A stretch of 64,000 bases of DNA from assembly GCA_038317345.1 (NCBI GenBank), contig JBBQBH010000007.1, positions 1 through 64,000 on the forward strand. Direction: 5' to 3'. Under the pieces are notes generated by a model. That model ran no database searches. It saw only the letters and a list, made by a program, of their open reading frames with translations, and was not told the origin of the DNA. Below are positions 44,102-52,219 of the stretch, one piece after another. A program made the translations under genes and the position numbers. Origin of the DNA: Mayfieldus sp038317345 (lineage in GTDB: Bacteria > Actinomycetota > Thermoleophilia > Solirubrobacterales > 70-9). Each line of letters begins with the position of its first letter. The first letter of the stretch is position 1.

Positions 44102-44123
44102 GCCCAACTTTTTCCCCGGCGCG

Positions 44124-44812
44124 TCAGTGGCCGTTGGCGGAGAAGTGCTGGTAATCCTTGGGCCAGCTCCAGCGTCCGCCCCATCCCCAGCCGATGGCGC
44201 TGAACGCGCGCACGGTGGGATCGCCCCGATGGACCATTCCCGCGGCGTGGCGTGAACGGTCCGCGTAGGGCGATCCGGCCGGAGGAGACACGAAGCCGGA
44301 CCCGGTGACGTAGGGGTTTTCGATCGGGTCGATGTCGATCGCCTTGCCGAAGGCGTGCTGGGACCAGACACCGGGCTGCCCGTTGATGAAACGGCAGTTG
44401 AAGGCTGAACTGTTGTCGGCGGCCATCGAGCGATGGTCGTCGGCCCCGTAGGCATCGACCAGCCTCATCCGCCTGATCGGGAAGCGATGTCCGTACAGCG
44501 AGCCCATCGCCGTGAGGACGTCGGCGGCGACCGCCTTGTTGACGACGAGCCGGCCCGTGTGGGCCCGATCGTCGAACCCCCAAGTAGCTCAGGCGCAGCA
44601 GCCGCAGGTCGTCGAGGCCAACTGGGCAACCGGGATGCCACGAGCTCCCCCTGATGCGGCTGCGGGTCGCGGGGTCGAGCGGCGCCGAAGTTCCTTGAAA
44701 CGGCGGCAATTGCTGGCGCGATGGGCTCCTCGCGTACGGCACGGGTCGGTGCCACACCGCCCGCCAGGGCCATCAGGGCAAGGGTGAGAGGAAAGAATAC
44801 GGTCGCCGCCAT
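44124..44812 (-). pseudogene. Secreted M15 peptidase (D-Ala-D-Ala carboxypeptidase-like), two frameshifts
   Basis: Three consecutive frames must be joined. The start at ATG 44812 gives a signal peptide (MAATVFFPLTLALMALAGGV). Near 44700-44710 the frame changes to one reading PFQGTSAPLDPATRSRIRGSSWHPGCPVGLDDLRLLRLSYLG. Near 44582, in a run of five G on this strand, it changes again to FDDRAHTGRLVVNKAVAADV and the catalytic part: DNSSAFNCRF, SQHAFGKAIDIDP (zinc ligands His and Asp) and DYQHFSANGH (third His). Removing one G from the run and correcting one other base would give a complete enzyme of about 230 residues. It is a pseudogene or contains sequencing errors. Confidence 0.65.
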
Positions 44813-44882
44813 CGGAACCGAACCTAACATCGGTCGCCGGAAGGTTGACTGTCGCTGGCCCCAGCGCATAACGTCCATCATC

Positions 44883-45890
44883 GTGGCGGTGTCTGGCGAC
44901 AGGGAAGTCGCGGCAAATCGTCGACGCGGACTCGCCGCGTTGGTCGCAACCCTGCTGACATTCGCGGTTCTCGCCGGATGCACCGTTCCGAGGCCGCCCG
45001 GCGACTCCCCGTTGCGCTACCGCGACCAGGTATTCAACAGCGTCTCGGTGACTCGCGACCTGCAGTACGGGAGCGCTCCCGACAGCAACGGCAACCCGGT
45101 GGCATTGAAACTGGACCTCTACCAGCCCTCGGGCGACACCCAGACGAAGCGGCCGGCCGTGGTTTGGGTGCACGGTGGCAGCTTCTGCTGCGGCGATAAG
45201 ACCTCGCCGGAGATCGTTGACGAGGCAACTACATTCGCCAAGCTGGGCTATGTGGCGGTCTCGATCAACTACCGGCTGCTGGCGCCGCCGGGGTCGTGCT
45301 CCGGCTCCACAGCAGGGTCGGGCACCTGCGTGACGGCGGCGCTCGAGGCCAAGCACGACGCCCAGGCGGCGGTCCGCTGGCTGCGGGCCAAAGCGGCGAC
45401 CTATCGAATCGACGCCGGCCGGGTCGGGATCGGCGGATCGTCGGCCGGCGCGATCACCGCGACCCTGGTCGGGCTTTACTCCGAAGAGACGGGCTCGAGC
45501 GGAAACCCCGGCTATCCCTCCACGGTTGGCGGGTTCCAATCTCTTTCGGGCGGCCTTCCAAACGGGATCTTCGCCGGCACCGGCGACGCACCCGGCTTGC
45601 TCTTCCACGGCACCGCCGACCCGGTCGTTCCCTATCAGTGGTCCGCCGATACCGCCGCGGCTCTCTCCAACGCGAAGGTCCTCAACTTCCTCGAGCCACT
45701 CGACGGTGCCGGCCACGTCCCCTACACCCAGTACCACGACCTGATCGTCTCCCAGTCCGACTACTTCTTCTACGCCGTGCTCGACCTCGCGCACGCCCGG
45801 GGACAACCCGTCGCCGCCGCACGGTCCTTCGATCGCCAGGCAGCCAGGCTACGTGCCCAGCACCCGTCGTTTCCGGCGCCGGTCCCATAG
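44883..45890 (+). CDS. Secreted alpha/beta-hydrolase (carboxylesterase-like) lipoprotein
   Basis: The start at GTG 44883 gives 335 residues: a basic N-terminus, a lipoprotein signal peptide (LAALVATLLTFAVLAGC) and an alpha/beta-hydrolase domain. The oxyanion motif is VVWVHGGSFCCGD, the nucleophile elbow IGGSSAGAITA (Ser), the acidic residue in LFHGTADPVVP and the catalytic His in GAGHVPYTQYH. This matches the hormone-sensitive-lipase/carboxylesterase group, acting outside the membrane. Extra cysteines (SFCC, GSCSGS, GTCVTA) may form disulphides. It overlaps none of its neighbours and diverges from the frameshifted M15 gene. Confidence 0.85.
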   Translation: MAVSGDREVAANRRRGLAALVATLLTFAVLAGCTVPRPPGDSPLRYRDQVFNSVSVTRDLQYGSAPDSNGNPVALKLDLYQPSGDTQTKRPAVVWVHGGSFCCGDKTSPEIVDEATTFAKLGYVAVSINYRLLAPPGSCSGSTAGSGTCVTAALEAKHDAQAAVRWLRAKAATYRIDAGRVGIGGSSAGAITATLVGLYSEETGSSGNPGYPSTVGGFQSLSGGLPNGIFAGTGDAPGLLFHGTADPVVPYQWSADTAAALSNAKVLNFLEPLDGAGHVPYTQYHDLIVSQSDYFFYAVLDLAHARGQPVAAARSFDRQAARLRAQHPSFPAPVP

Positions 45891-45906
45891 GCGCTGACGG
45901 CTGTGA

Positions 45907-46018
45907 ATCCTTCGAGGAAACGCTTAAGCGCTTCCCGAACGTCGAGCTGGACGGCAAGCCCGAACCCGCCCTCTCACCGTTCCTCAGTCAGCTGAAAACG
46001 CTGCCTGTTCGCTGGTAG
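45907..46018 (+). pseudogene. Possible C-terminal fragment of a cytochrome P450
   Basis: The frame reads ESFEETLKRFPNVELDGKPE followed by PALSPFLSQLKTLPVRW and a stop at 46016-46018. The RFPNLELxG ... LPVRW pattern strongly resembles the last strand of bacterial P450s, but the haem-binding Cys region is missing and the frame upstream runs into the antisense of the esterase gene. I read it as a remnant of about 37 codons; it could also be chance. Confidence 0.3.
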
Positions 46019-46104
46019 CGCCTGGCCGGCCGCTGGGCTTTACCCCGGCCTTAAGACGCCGCTCTAGCTTCGGACGGGGTGAGCAACCGCCGGTACGCCG
46101 AGCC

Positions 46105-46887
46105 ATGACCAGACGGCCTGGGCGCTGGGCGCTTGTCGCGATGACGGCCGCCGGCCTGTCGGTCGCCGTGCTGCTTACGGAGCCATTCGAAGGACCGGCG
46201 CGCTCCAGCTCCCCCGTCCCAGGGCAAACCAGGGCGAATCCCGATCGCCTCGTGCGGCGTTCCGTGTACCTGGGGCGCTCTGTCCGCGGGCGACCGATCT
46301 ACGCAATCGAGCTCGGCGATCCCGACAACGAGCGCCGGGTCCTGGCGGTCGGGGTGATCCACGGCAACGAGACGGCAGGCCGGCTGATCGACCAGCGCCT
46401 CGCGTCCGGACGCCCGCGCAAGGAGGCGCTCCTGTGGACGATCAAGGAGCTAAACCCGGATGGAGTCGCGGCCGGGACCCGCCAGAACGCGAACGGAGTC
46501 GACCTCAATCGCAATTTCCCCTGGCACTGGCGTTCGCTCGGCACTCGCGGAGATCTCCAGTACTCAGGGCCCAGACCCCTCTCCGAGCCTGAGACGAAGA
46601 TCGCCCAATCCCTGATCCTCCGCGTCCGACCGCGGGTCACGATCTGGTTTCACCAACCACTCGGGGTCGTCGACGCGTCGGGCGGAAGCGTCGCGGTCGA
46701 GCGAAGGTTCTCGCGCCTCGTGGGGCTCCCTCTCCGCCGTCTGACCCGATATCCCGGCAGCGCCGCGAGTTGGCAGAACCACCGGCTTCGCGGCACGACC
46801 GCGTTCGTGGTCGAGTTGCCCCCGCTAAGCCCGTCCCCACGCAGCGTCCGCCGCTACGCCCGCGCGGTGGTCAGGCTCGCGTCCTGA
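46105..46887 (+). CDS. M14-family zinc carboxypeptidase (MpaA-like)
   Basis: This 260-residue protein has an N-terminal hydrophobic segment (residues 8-25), so it is exported or anchored, and a compact M14 peptidase domain. Zinc ligands are in VGVIHGNETAG (His and Glu of HxxE), the substrate motif is ELNPDGVAAGTRQNANGVDLNRNFPWHW (typical of MpaA, murein peptide amidase A), the third ligand His in VTIWFHQPLG, and the catalytic Glu in TAFVVELPP. It probably trims peptidoglycan peptides. ATG 46105. Confidence 0.88.
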   Translation: MTRRPGRWALVAMTAAGLSVAVLLTEPFEGPARSSSPVPGQTRANPDRLVRRSVYLGRSVRGRPIYAIELGDPDNERRVLAVGVIHGNETAGRLIDQRLASGRPRKEALLWTIKELNPDGVAAGTRQNANGVDLNRNFPWHWRSLGTRGDLQYSGPRPLSEPETKIAQSLILRVRPRVTIWFHQPLGVVDASGGSVAVERRFSRLVGLPLRRLTRYPGSAASWQNHRLRGTTAFVVELPPLSPSPRSVRRYARAVVRLAS

Positions 46888-46938
46888 CCCCGGGAGACGC
46901 TGACGCGCCACGGTGGGCGAGGGGGAGATACTGGCGGA

Positions 46939-47793
46939 ATGCCGCCGCTGCTGGCAGTCGATGCGCCGTCGATGCTCTTTCGGGCCTTCTACGCGCTGCC
47001 GAGCTCGATCAAGGGATCGGACGGGCAGCCGGTCAACGCTCTGCTCGGCGCCGCGAATCTGATCCTGCGTGAGGTCGAGACACACGAGCCGCGCGCGGTC
47101 GTCCTCTGCTTCGGTCCCGATGCGGCCCATTACCGGGTCGAGCTGTTTGCCGGCTATCACGCTGACCGCGAGGAGCTGCCGGAGGAGCTCGCCCCGCAGT
47201 GGGACGACAGCCGCGACTTCTTCGAGGCCTTCGACTGGACCGTCGCCAGCCACGAGTCTCTGGAGGCCGATGACCTGCTCGGGACCTATGCGCGGCTTGA
47301 GACCGAGGCGGGCGGCCGCGCCCTGCTGCTGACCGGGGACCGCGACATGTTCCAGTGCGCGAGCGAGCGGGTCACCGTGCTCTACGTCAGTACTGGGAAA
47401 AGGGGCGGCGAGGAGATCGGCCCGAAGGAGGTCAAGGGTCGCTATGGCATTCCGCCCGAGCTGGTCCCCGACTTCATCGCCCTGCGCGGCGACCCCTCGG
47501 ACGGCATACCGGGGGCGAAGGGCGTCGGGGAGAAGACCGCCGCCGAGCTGCTGCGCCGCGATGGCTCGCTGGAGGCGGTCCTCGATGGCGCGATTCGCGA
47601 GACCCGCCCGCGCTTGCGCGGGGAGCTGATCGAGCACCGCGAGGATCTGCTCGCCTATAAGCAGATTGCGACGCTCCAGGACGCCGGGGTAAAGCGCCCG
47701 CCAGACCGGCCCACGGACTGGGCCGCGGCCGCGGCCGCGGCCCGTGAGCGGGGAATGAATCGCCTCGCCGAACGGCTCGAGGAGGCCGCCTGA
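46939..47793 (+). CDS. 5'-3' exonuclease (DNA polymerase I N-terminal-like)
   Basis: A 284-residue stand-alone flap-endonuclease/5'-3' exonuclease. Metal-binding acidic residues are in PLLAVDAPSMLFRAFYALPSS, ESLEADDLLGTYARLE and LLTGDRDMFQC, and the helix-hairpin-helix DNA-binding motif is PDFIALRGDPSDGIPGAKGVGEKTAAELL. It lacks polymerase and proofreading domains, as usual for the actinobacterial single-domain homologue. ATG 46939. Its TGA overlaps the next ATG by one base, so the following small protein is cotranslated with it. Confidence 0.92.
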   Translation: MPPLLAVDAPSMLFRAFYALPSSIKGSDGQPVNALLGAANLILREVETHEPRAVVLCFGPDAAHYRVELFAGYHADREELPEELAPQWDDSRDFFEAFDWTVASHESLEADDLLGTYARLETEAGGRALLLTGDRDMFQCASERVTVLYVSTGKRGGEEIGPKEVKGRYGIPPELVPDFIALRGDPSDGIPGAKGVGEKTAAELLRRDGSLEAVLDGAIRETRPRLRGELIEHREDLLAYKQIATLQDAGVKRPPDRPTDWAAAAAAARERGMNRLAERLEEAA

Positions 47794-48149
47794 TGGCGAA
47801 ACGAAAGGGCAAGGGGCGTCGTCAGCGACCGCCGAGCCAGACCGTCGACTACACGGGTCCCGATGGAGGCGTTCTGACCCTGCGCCAGTCGCTCAGCGCC
47901 GGGACGATCGCGAAGATCGCGAGGGTCTCGGCGAGCGGCGGCAGCTCTCTCGATGACGCCTGGCGCCGGCGCACGGAGCTGCTCTTCGAGCACCTGGCCG
48001 TGCGCTGGGTGATCGCGGATCTGCCACTCGACGACCAGAAGATGCTGCTCGGCCGCTACCGAATGGCCGATGCGGAAACCCAGGAATGGGTCCGCAAGAC
48101 GATCGCCTCGCACGTCGAGCACTACATCCCCGAGCTCCACGGGCCCTGA
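47793..48149 (+). CDS. Conserved hypothetical, cotranslated with 5'-3' exonuclease
   Basis: The 118-residue protein starts with a basic, Arg/Lys-rich stretch (MAKRKGKGRRQRPPSQTVDY) that could bind nucleic acid, followed by a helical domain (LTLRQSLSAGTIAKIARVSASGGSSLDDAWRRRTELLFEHLAVRWVIADLPLDDQKMLLGRYRMADAETQEWVRKTI). No known family. The one-base overlap with the exonuclease gene suggests a shared role in DNA metabolism, but this is only inferred from coupling. Confidence 0.7.
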   Translation: MAKRKGKGRRQRPPSQTVDYTGPDGGVLTLRQSLSAGTIAKIARVSASGGSSLDDAWRRRTELLFEHLAVRWVIADLPLDDQKMLLGRYRMADAETQEWVRKTIASHVEHYIPELHGP

Positions 48150-48189
48150 CCGCGCGGGGATTTGCGCCAGTGACCTCGACGGGACCCAT

Positions 48190-48981
48190 ATGGTGGACGC
48201 GATGAGCGTGGACGTGAAGAGCGTGTTGGTGACCCAGGCCCAGGTGCTGCGCGAGCTCCACCGTCCCGGCGTTCCGCTGATGCTTCCCAACGCCTGGGAC
48301 GCCACGACCGCAAAGGCCGTGGAGGCGACAGGCTTCCCGGCTATCGGAACGACGAGCTCAGGGATCGCCGCATCGCTCGGCTACGAGGACGGCCAGCGCA
48401 CCCCGCCCGAGGAGATGTTCGCCGCGGTCGGGCGGATCGCCGCCGAGGTCGACGTCCCGGTAACCGCCGACCTCGAAGCCGGCTACGGCCTCGGGGCGGG
48501 CGAGCTCGTGGAGCGGATGCTCGCCGCCGGCGCCGTGGGGCTGAACTTCGAGGACACCGATCACACGGCGGGCGGTGAGACGCTGGTCGACGCGGACACC
48601 CAGGCGGCCCGTATCGCGAGCCTGCGAGGCGCCGCTGAGGCCGCCGGGGTTGAGATCGTCATCAACGCCCGCGCGGACCCCTATCTCCGCGGCCGCGATA
48701 GCGCACTCGAGGAGAGCCTGCTCCGCGGGCGGCTCTACCTCGAAGCCGGCGCCGATTGCGTCTTTCCGGCGGGGGTGAAGGAAGAGGCGGATATCAAGCG
48801 GCTGGTCGGCGAGCTCGACGCCCCCGTCAATGTCCTGCTGGTGCCGGGCATCGCCGAGCCCTCCCGTCTCGCCGAGCTGGGCGTCGCGCGGATCAGCGCC
48901 GGCGGTGGGCTGGCAATGGCATTGAACCGCTCCCTCGAGAGGCGGCTCGAGAGCCTCCGCGACGGCCGCCACTACTGGTAG
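48190..48981 (+). CDS. Isocitrate lyase / PEP mutase-superfamily enzyme
   Basis: The 263-residue protein is a TIM-barrel member of the PEP mutase/isocitrate lyase superfamily (2-methylisocitrate lyase, oxaloacetate decarboxylase and relatives). Conserved segments are MLPNAWDATTAKAVEATGFPAIGTTSSGIAASLGYEDG, VTADLEAGYG (metal Asp), GLNFEDTDH and INARADPYLRG. The catalytic CGH/KRCGH loop of true isocitrate lyases is absent, which is normal for the short PEP-mutase-like type. ATG 48190 (or 48202). Substrate unknown. Confidence 0.88.
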   Translation: MVDAMSVDVKSVLVTQAQVLRELHRPGVPLMLPNAWDATTAKAVEATGFPAIGTTSSGIAASLGYEDGQRTPPEEMFAAVGRIAAEVDVPVTADLEAGYGLGAGELVERMLAAGAVGLNFEDTDHTAGGETLVDADTQAARIASLRGAAEAAGVEIVINARADPYLRGRDSALEESLLRGRLYLEAGADCVFPAGVKEEADIKRLVGELDAPVNVLLVPGIAEPSRLAELGVARISAGGGLAMALNRSLERRLESLRDGRHYW

Positions 48982-48999
48982 TCCTCTTCGCGCGAGCGC

Positions 49000-49659
49000 T
49001 CACTTCACGACGCGGTACTTGAGGTGGGTGACCTTCGGTGACTCGATCACCCTGATCGCTTCGAGCTCGGGCAACTCGCCGCCGAGGTTCTCAAACAAAC
49101 GCTCGCCGTCGCCGAGGAGCTGAGGAACAACGTGGATCTGCAGCTCGTCGATCAGACCGGCCGCGAGGTACTGCTGGATCGCGTTGGCGCCGCCGGCAAT
49201 CAGGACGTCCTTGTCTCCGGAAGCGGCCTGGGCCTGCTCCAAGGCGGCTTCGATGCCGTCGGTGACGAAGGTGAACGTGGTCCCTCCCTGCTTGGTCACC
49301 GGCTCTCGGGCGTGATGGGTGAGAACGAACACCGGCCCGTGATAGGGCGGGTCATCTCCCCACCAGCCTTCCCAAGGATCATCAAACGACGGGTCGCTTC
49401 CCCACGGGCCCTTGCCACCACCAAACATCCCCCTCCCCATCACGGTCGCCCCGACGGCGTCAAACGCCTCGTCGAGCACCTCCGAGTCGCGGTTGGTCTC
49501 GCCCCCAGTCTCGCCGTGCAGCTCGCGGAAGCTCTTCAGCCCGAAGACCCAATCGTGGAGATTTTCAGCTCCCTCTCCCAGCGGCTGTTCTCTGCTCTGG
49601 TTCGGCCCGGCGACGAAGCCATCCAATGAACTGGTGATGTCAACCGTGACTTTTCCCAT
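49000..49659 (-). CDS. RibD C-terminal / dihydrofolate reductase-like protein
   Basis: A 219-residue cytoplasmic protein with the RibD_C (dihydrofolate reductase-like) fold: MGKVTVDITSSLDGFVAGPN at the N-terminus, ATVMGRGMFGGGKGPWG, PVFVLTHHAREPV, and the NADPH-binding glycine motif KDVLIAGGANAIQQYLAAGLIDELQIHVVPQLLGDGERLFENLG. Typical members reduce pteridine- or riboflavin-pathway-like substrates, but their reactions are mostly unknown. The start ATG 49659 is preceded by AAGGAGG with four-base spacing. It converges with the lyase gene and diverges from the YCII gene. Confidence 0.9.
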   Translation of the reverse strand: MGKVTVDITSSLDGFVAGPNQSREQPLGEGAENLHDWVFGLKSFRELHGETGGETNRDSEVLDEAFDAVGATVMGRGMFGGGKGPWGSDPSFDDPWEGWWGDDPPYHGPVFVLTHHAREPVTKQGGTTFTFVTDGIEAALEQAQAASGDKDVLIAGGANAIQQYLAAGLIDELQIHVVPQLLGDGERLFENLGGELPELEAIRVIESPKVTHLKYRVVK

Positions 49660-49864
49660 CGTGCCTCCTTTTTGTGATCGGCTCGAGGCCAATCGTCGTC
49701 GGTTCTCCAATTAAGACCACCCTGCGCGGCGCAACTCATCGGCGCCCGATACATACGCCTGGCGGTCCCAAGCGGGAGCGAATGCGTGGATCTTTTGCGC
49801 GGGGCTGTCGATTTCGGCGTCCCCCGTTCGTCTCATGGGCGACCATTCCGAAAAGGAGGAAGCG

Positions 49865-50221
49865 ATGAAGTACATGCTGTTGATCCATCAGGGCTCCACC
49901 CCGCTGCCAGGATCGGAGGAGTGGGAGGGCCTTTCGGAGGACGAGCAGAAGGCGGTCTACGCCGATTACCAGGCGATCAACGAGACCCCCGGCGTCAGCC
50001 CCGGCGTCCAGATGCAACCCCCCGAGACGGCAACGACCGTGCGGGTGCAGGACGGCAAGACGCTGACCACCGACGGCCCGTTCGTCGAGACCAAGGAAGC
50101 GATCGGCGGCTACCTCATGTTCGAGGCCGAAGACCTCGACGCCGCGATCGAGTTGGCCTCGCGGATCCCGGCGGCACGCATGGGCGGCGCGATCGAGGTG
50201 CGCCCGCTGGTGGAGCGGTAG
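49865..50221 (+). CDS. YCII-related (DGPF) protein
   Basis: The 118-residue protein belongs to the YCII-related family: MKYMLLIHQGSTPLPGSEEW at the N-terminus, then TVRVQDGKTLTTDGPFVETKEAIGGYLMFEAEDLDAAIELASRIPAARMGGAIEVRPL, including the family hallmark DGPF(V/A)ETKE. In many actinobacteria such genes sit beside ECF sigma factors; no sigma gene is adjacent here. Start ATG 49865 is preceded by AAAAGGAGGAA, a strong Shine-Dalgarno. Cytoplasmic; exact role unknown. Confidence 0.92.
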   Translation: MKYMLLIHQGSTPLPGSEEWEGLSEDEQKAVYADYQAINETPGVSPGVQMQPPETATTVRVQDGKTLTTDGPFVETKEAIGGYLMFEAEDLDAAIELASRIPAARMGGAIEVRPLVER

Positions 50222-50255
50222 CGAACCTCGGCCGGCATATGCTTGTTGGCGCTCG

Positions 50256-51611
50256 ATGCCGTATGCGACGACCCCCGCCAGCCGAATCAGCTACACGATC
50301 AGCGGGCCTTCGGAGGAGGTGGAGGATCAGCAGACCCTCCTGATGATCATGGGGCTCGCCGGCAGCGGCGCGATGTGGTTCCGCCTGCTGCCCCACGTTG
50401 CGCGCCGCCATCGCGCGATCGTGTTCGACAACCGCGGGACCGGCGGATCCTCGCCCGCCCACAGGCCTCTGACGATGGCCGACATGGTGGGTGACGCGCT
50501 TGCCGTGCTCGACGCGGCCGGAGTTCAGACCGCGCATGTGATCGGCGCCTCGATGGGCGGCATGATCGCCCAGCACTTGGCGCTCGAGCACCGCGAGCGG
50601 GTGCGCTCGCTGGTGCTCGCCTGCACGACGGCCGGGGGCAGGCGCGAGCGGCCCAACTTGCGACTCACGGCGGCGGCCTTGTTGCGACCCCTGGTGGGAC
50701 CCACCCGGACCTTCGGGCTGGTTGCACCCGCCCTCTACTCGCCGCGCACGCGGATCGAGGAGAGCGAGCGGTTGAGCGAGGACATGCGCATCCGCGCGGC
50801 AGATCGTGTGGGAGCACTGACGCCGCTGATGCAGGGGGGGGCGATCGCCGGCCACGACACCCGCTCGCGGCTGCACGAGCTCGGTGGCTTGCCAACGCTG
50901 GTCGTGCACGGACTCGACGATCGGCTGGTACCGCCCGAGCACGGCCGCGAGCTGGCAGGCTCGATTCCGGGAGCGCGACTGGTTGAGATACCCGCCGCCG
51001 GGCACCTGCTCGCCACAGACGCCGAACAGGAGGTGGCCACGGCCGTCCTGGATCACCTCGAGCGTCACCGCGCGGCGCCCGCGACGGCACCGCGGGCGGG
51101 CAGCGACCCGAGCGTTGAGCCTTCTGCATTCCGGCGACCCATCGGCCAGAGCGAGACTGCGCGGGCGATGTCGGAGAAGAAGGTCGGACACGGACACCAC
51201 GGGCAAGCGATGCGCGAGGCGAGCGAGCACTTCAATGAAAACCTCGAGCAGCTGGTGGCCGGCGAGGATGTGCCGATCCACCCGCTCTGGGCGGAGGATG
51301 TCGAGATCGTCAACTTCGAGCCCAGCCCGTTTCCGGGGACCTACCACGGACACGACGGTCTGGTGCAGTGGGCCCATGATCTTTTCGACGAGCTCACCGA
51401 CGCTCGAATCGACATGATCGAAATCCGCGAGGACGGCGACCTGGTCGCAGCTCGCCTGAGGCTCAGCGGGCGAGGACGCGCGAGCGGCGCCGAGGGCAGT
51501 TTCGAATGGGGCGCCCTTTTTGAGATGCACGACGGGCGCTTGATCCGGGTCTCCTCAGACCCCACCTACGAGCAGACGCTCGAGCGCTTCGGGGAGCGGC
51601 GCGCCCGATAG
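50256..51611 (+). CDS. Alpha/beta-hydrolase fused to a SnoaL/NTF2-like domain
   Basis: The 451-residue open frame has two domains. Residues about 1-270 form an alpha/beta-hydrolase: oxyanion MIMGLAGSGAMW, nucleophile elbow VIGASMGGMIAQHLALE (Ser in GASMGG), acidic residue in VVHGLDDRLVPPEHG and catalytic His in IPAAGHLLATDAEQ. After a linker (about 275-305), residues from about MSEKKVGHGHHG form an NTF2-like/SnoaL fold: HFNENLEQLVAGEDVPIHPLWAEDVEIVNFEPSPFPGTYHGHDGLVQWAHDLFD. Fusions of this type are not common. The alternative is two genes joined by loss of a stop; the linker contains an ATG (51168) that could start a separate protein. Confidence 0.75.
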   Translation: MPYATTPASRISYTISGPSEEVEDQQTLLMIMGLAGSGAMWFRLLPHVARRHRAIVFDNRGTGGSSPAHRPLTMADMVGDALAVLDAAGVQTAHVIGASMGGMIAQHLALEHRERVRSLVLACTTAGGRRERPNLRLTAAALLRPLVGPTRTFGLVAPALYSPRTRIEESERLSEDMRIRAADRVGALTPLMQGGAIAGHDTRSRLHELGGLPTLVVHGLDDRLVPPEHGRELAGSIPGARLVEIPAAGHLLATDAEQEVATAVLDHLERHRAAPATAPRAGSDPSVEPSAFRRPIGQSETARAMSEKKVGHGHHGQAMREASEHFNENLEQLVAGEDVPIHPLWAEDVEIVNFEPSPFPGTYHGHDGLVQWAHDLFDELTDARIDMIEIREDGDLVAARLRLSGRGRASGAEGSFEWGALFEMHDGRLIRVSSDPTYEQTLERFGERRAR

Positions 51612-51620
51612 GTAACGAAG

Positions 51621-51998
51621 CTACGGCGCCGCCCTCCATTGAGCCCGCCACTCTGGTGGCTCCCAGCCCTCGGTGACGTAGATCGACTCCCGCGCGATCT
51701 TGTCCCCTCGAAACTCGAGGATGCTGACCCCGAAGCTCGAAGGACCCTGGTCTAGCTGATCGAGACCTCCGCGACCCAGAGATCATCGCGGCCTCTGATC
51801 TCCCGGAACTCGACCGTCGTGGAGGCCGGATGAGTTGCTTCTCCATTCGCGGAAGTTCTCAACTCGGACGAAGCGCTCGCCGGACTGTGGGAACTCGAGA
51901 ACAGCGTCCCCGTGGTACATCTCGTGAGCGATGGCAGGATCGCTGCTGGCGTACTCGAAGTGCTGCTCGAGCATCGCCCTGACCGTCGCCTCATCCAT
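51621..51998 (-). pseudogene. SnoaL/NTF2-like protein, two compensating frameshifts
   Basis: ATG 51998 begins MDEATVRAMLEQHFEYASSD and runs to ENFREWR near 51838. The next segment, HPASTTVEFREIRGRDDLWVAEVSIS, is one frame over, and after about 51750 the first frame resumes with DQGPSSFGVSILEFRGDKIARESIYVTEGWEPPEWRAQWRAAP before TAG 51621. Restoring two bases (near 51838) and one base (in the AGCTAGACC stretch near 51750) gives a full 126-codon NTF2-like protein, the normal length for the family. This pattern suggests recent decay or sequence error. It converges with the fusion gene at 50256. Confidence 0.7.
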
Positions 51999-52048
51999 GC
52001 CGTACAGATTGCCCGATTCGCGGCCCGTCCGATCGCGGGTCAGTGAAG

Positions 52049-52094
52049 CGCGCCCGACAGGATTCGAATCTGTGACCTTCGGTTTCGTAGACCG
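52049..52094 (-). repeat. Left attachment repeat (tRNA-Arg 3' half)
   Basis: On the minus strand it reads as a tRNA-Arg from the anticodon stem-loop (CTACGAA, anticodon ACG) to the acceptor end. The T-arm has an A at the base that pairs with C61 (ACAGA instead of ACAGG), breaking the conserved pair, so this copy is a relic. The 5' half of the tRNA is absent to the right. Confidence 0.8.
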
Positions 52095-52140
52095 AGGTCC
52101 ATGCGCTCCAATCCGCTCTGGAATGCGAAATGCCAGAGGC

Positions 52141-52158
52141 ATGAGACCAGGATGAGAC
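52141..52158. repeat. Likely integrase arm-type site, left copy
   Basis: ATGAGACCAGGATGAGAC here is repeated exactly at 62687-62704. Within it, GAGAC occurs twice with an 11-base period. It lies 47 bases inside the left attachment repeat. Confidence 0.55.
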
Positions 52159-52219
52159 ATGACATGTTCGGCGAATTTGGCTGAAGGTCAAGCACCGATT
52201 AGGCTGCGGCTCGACTCCC

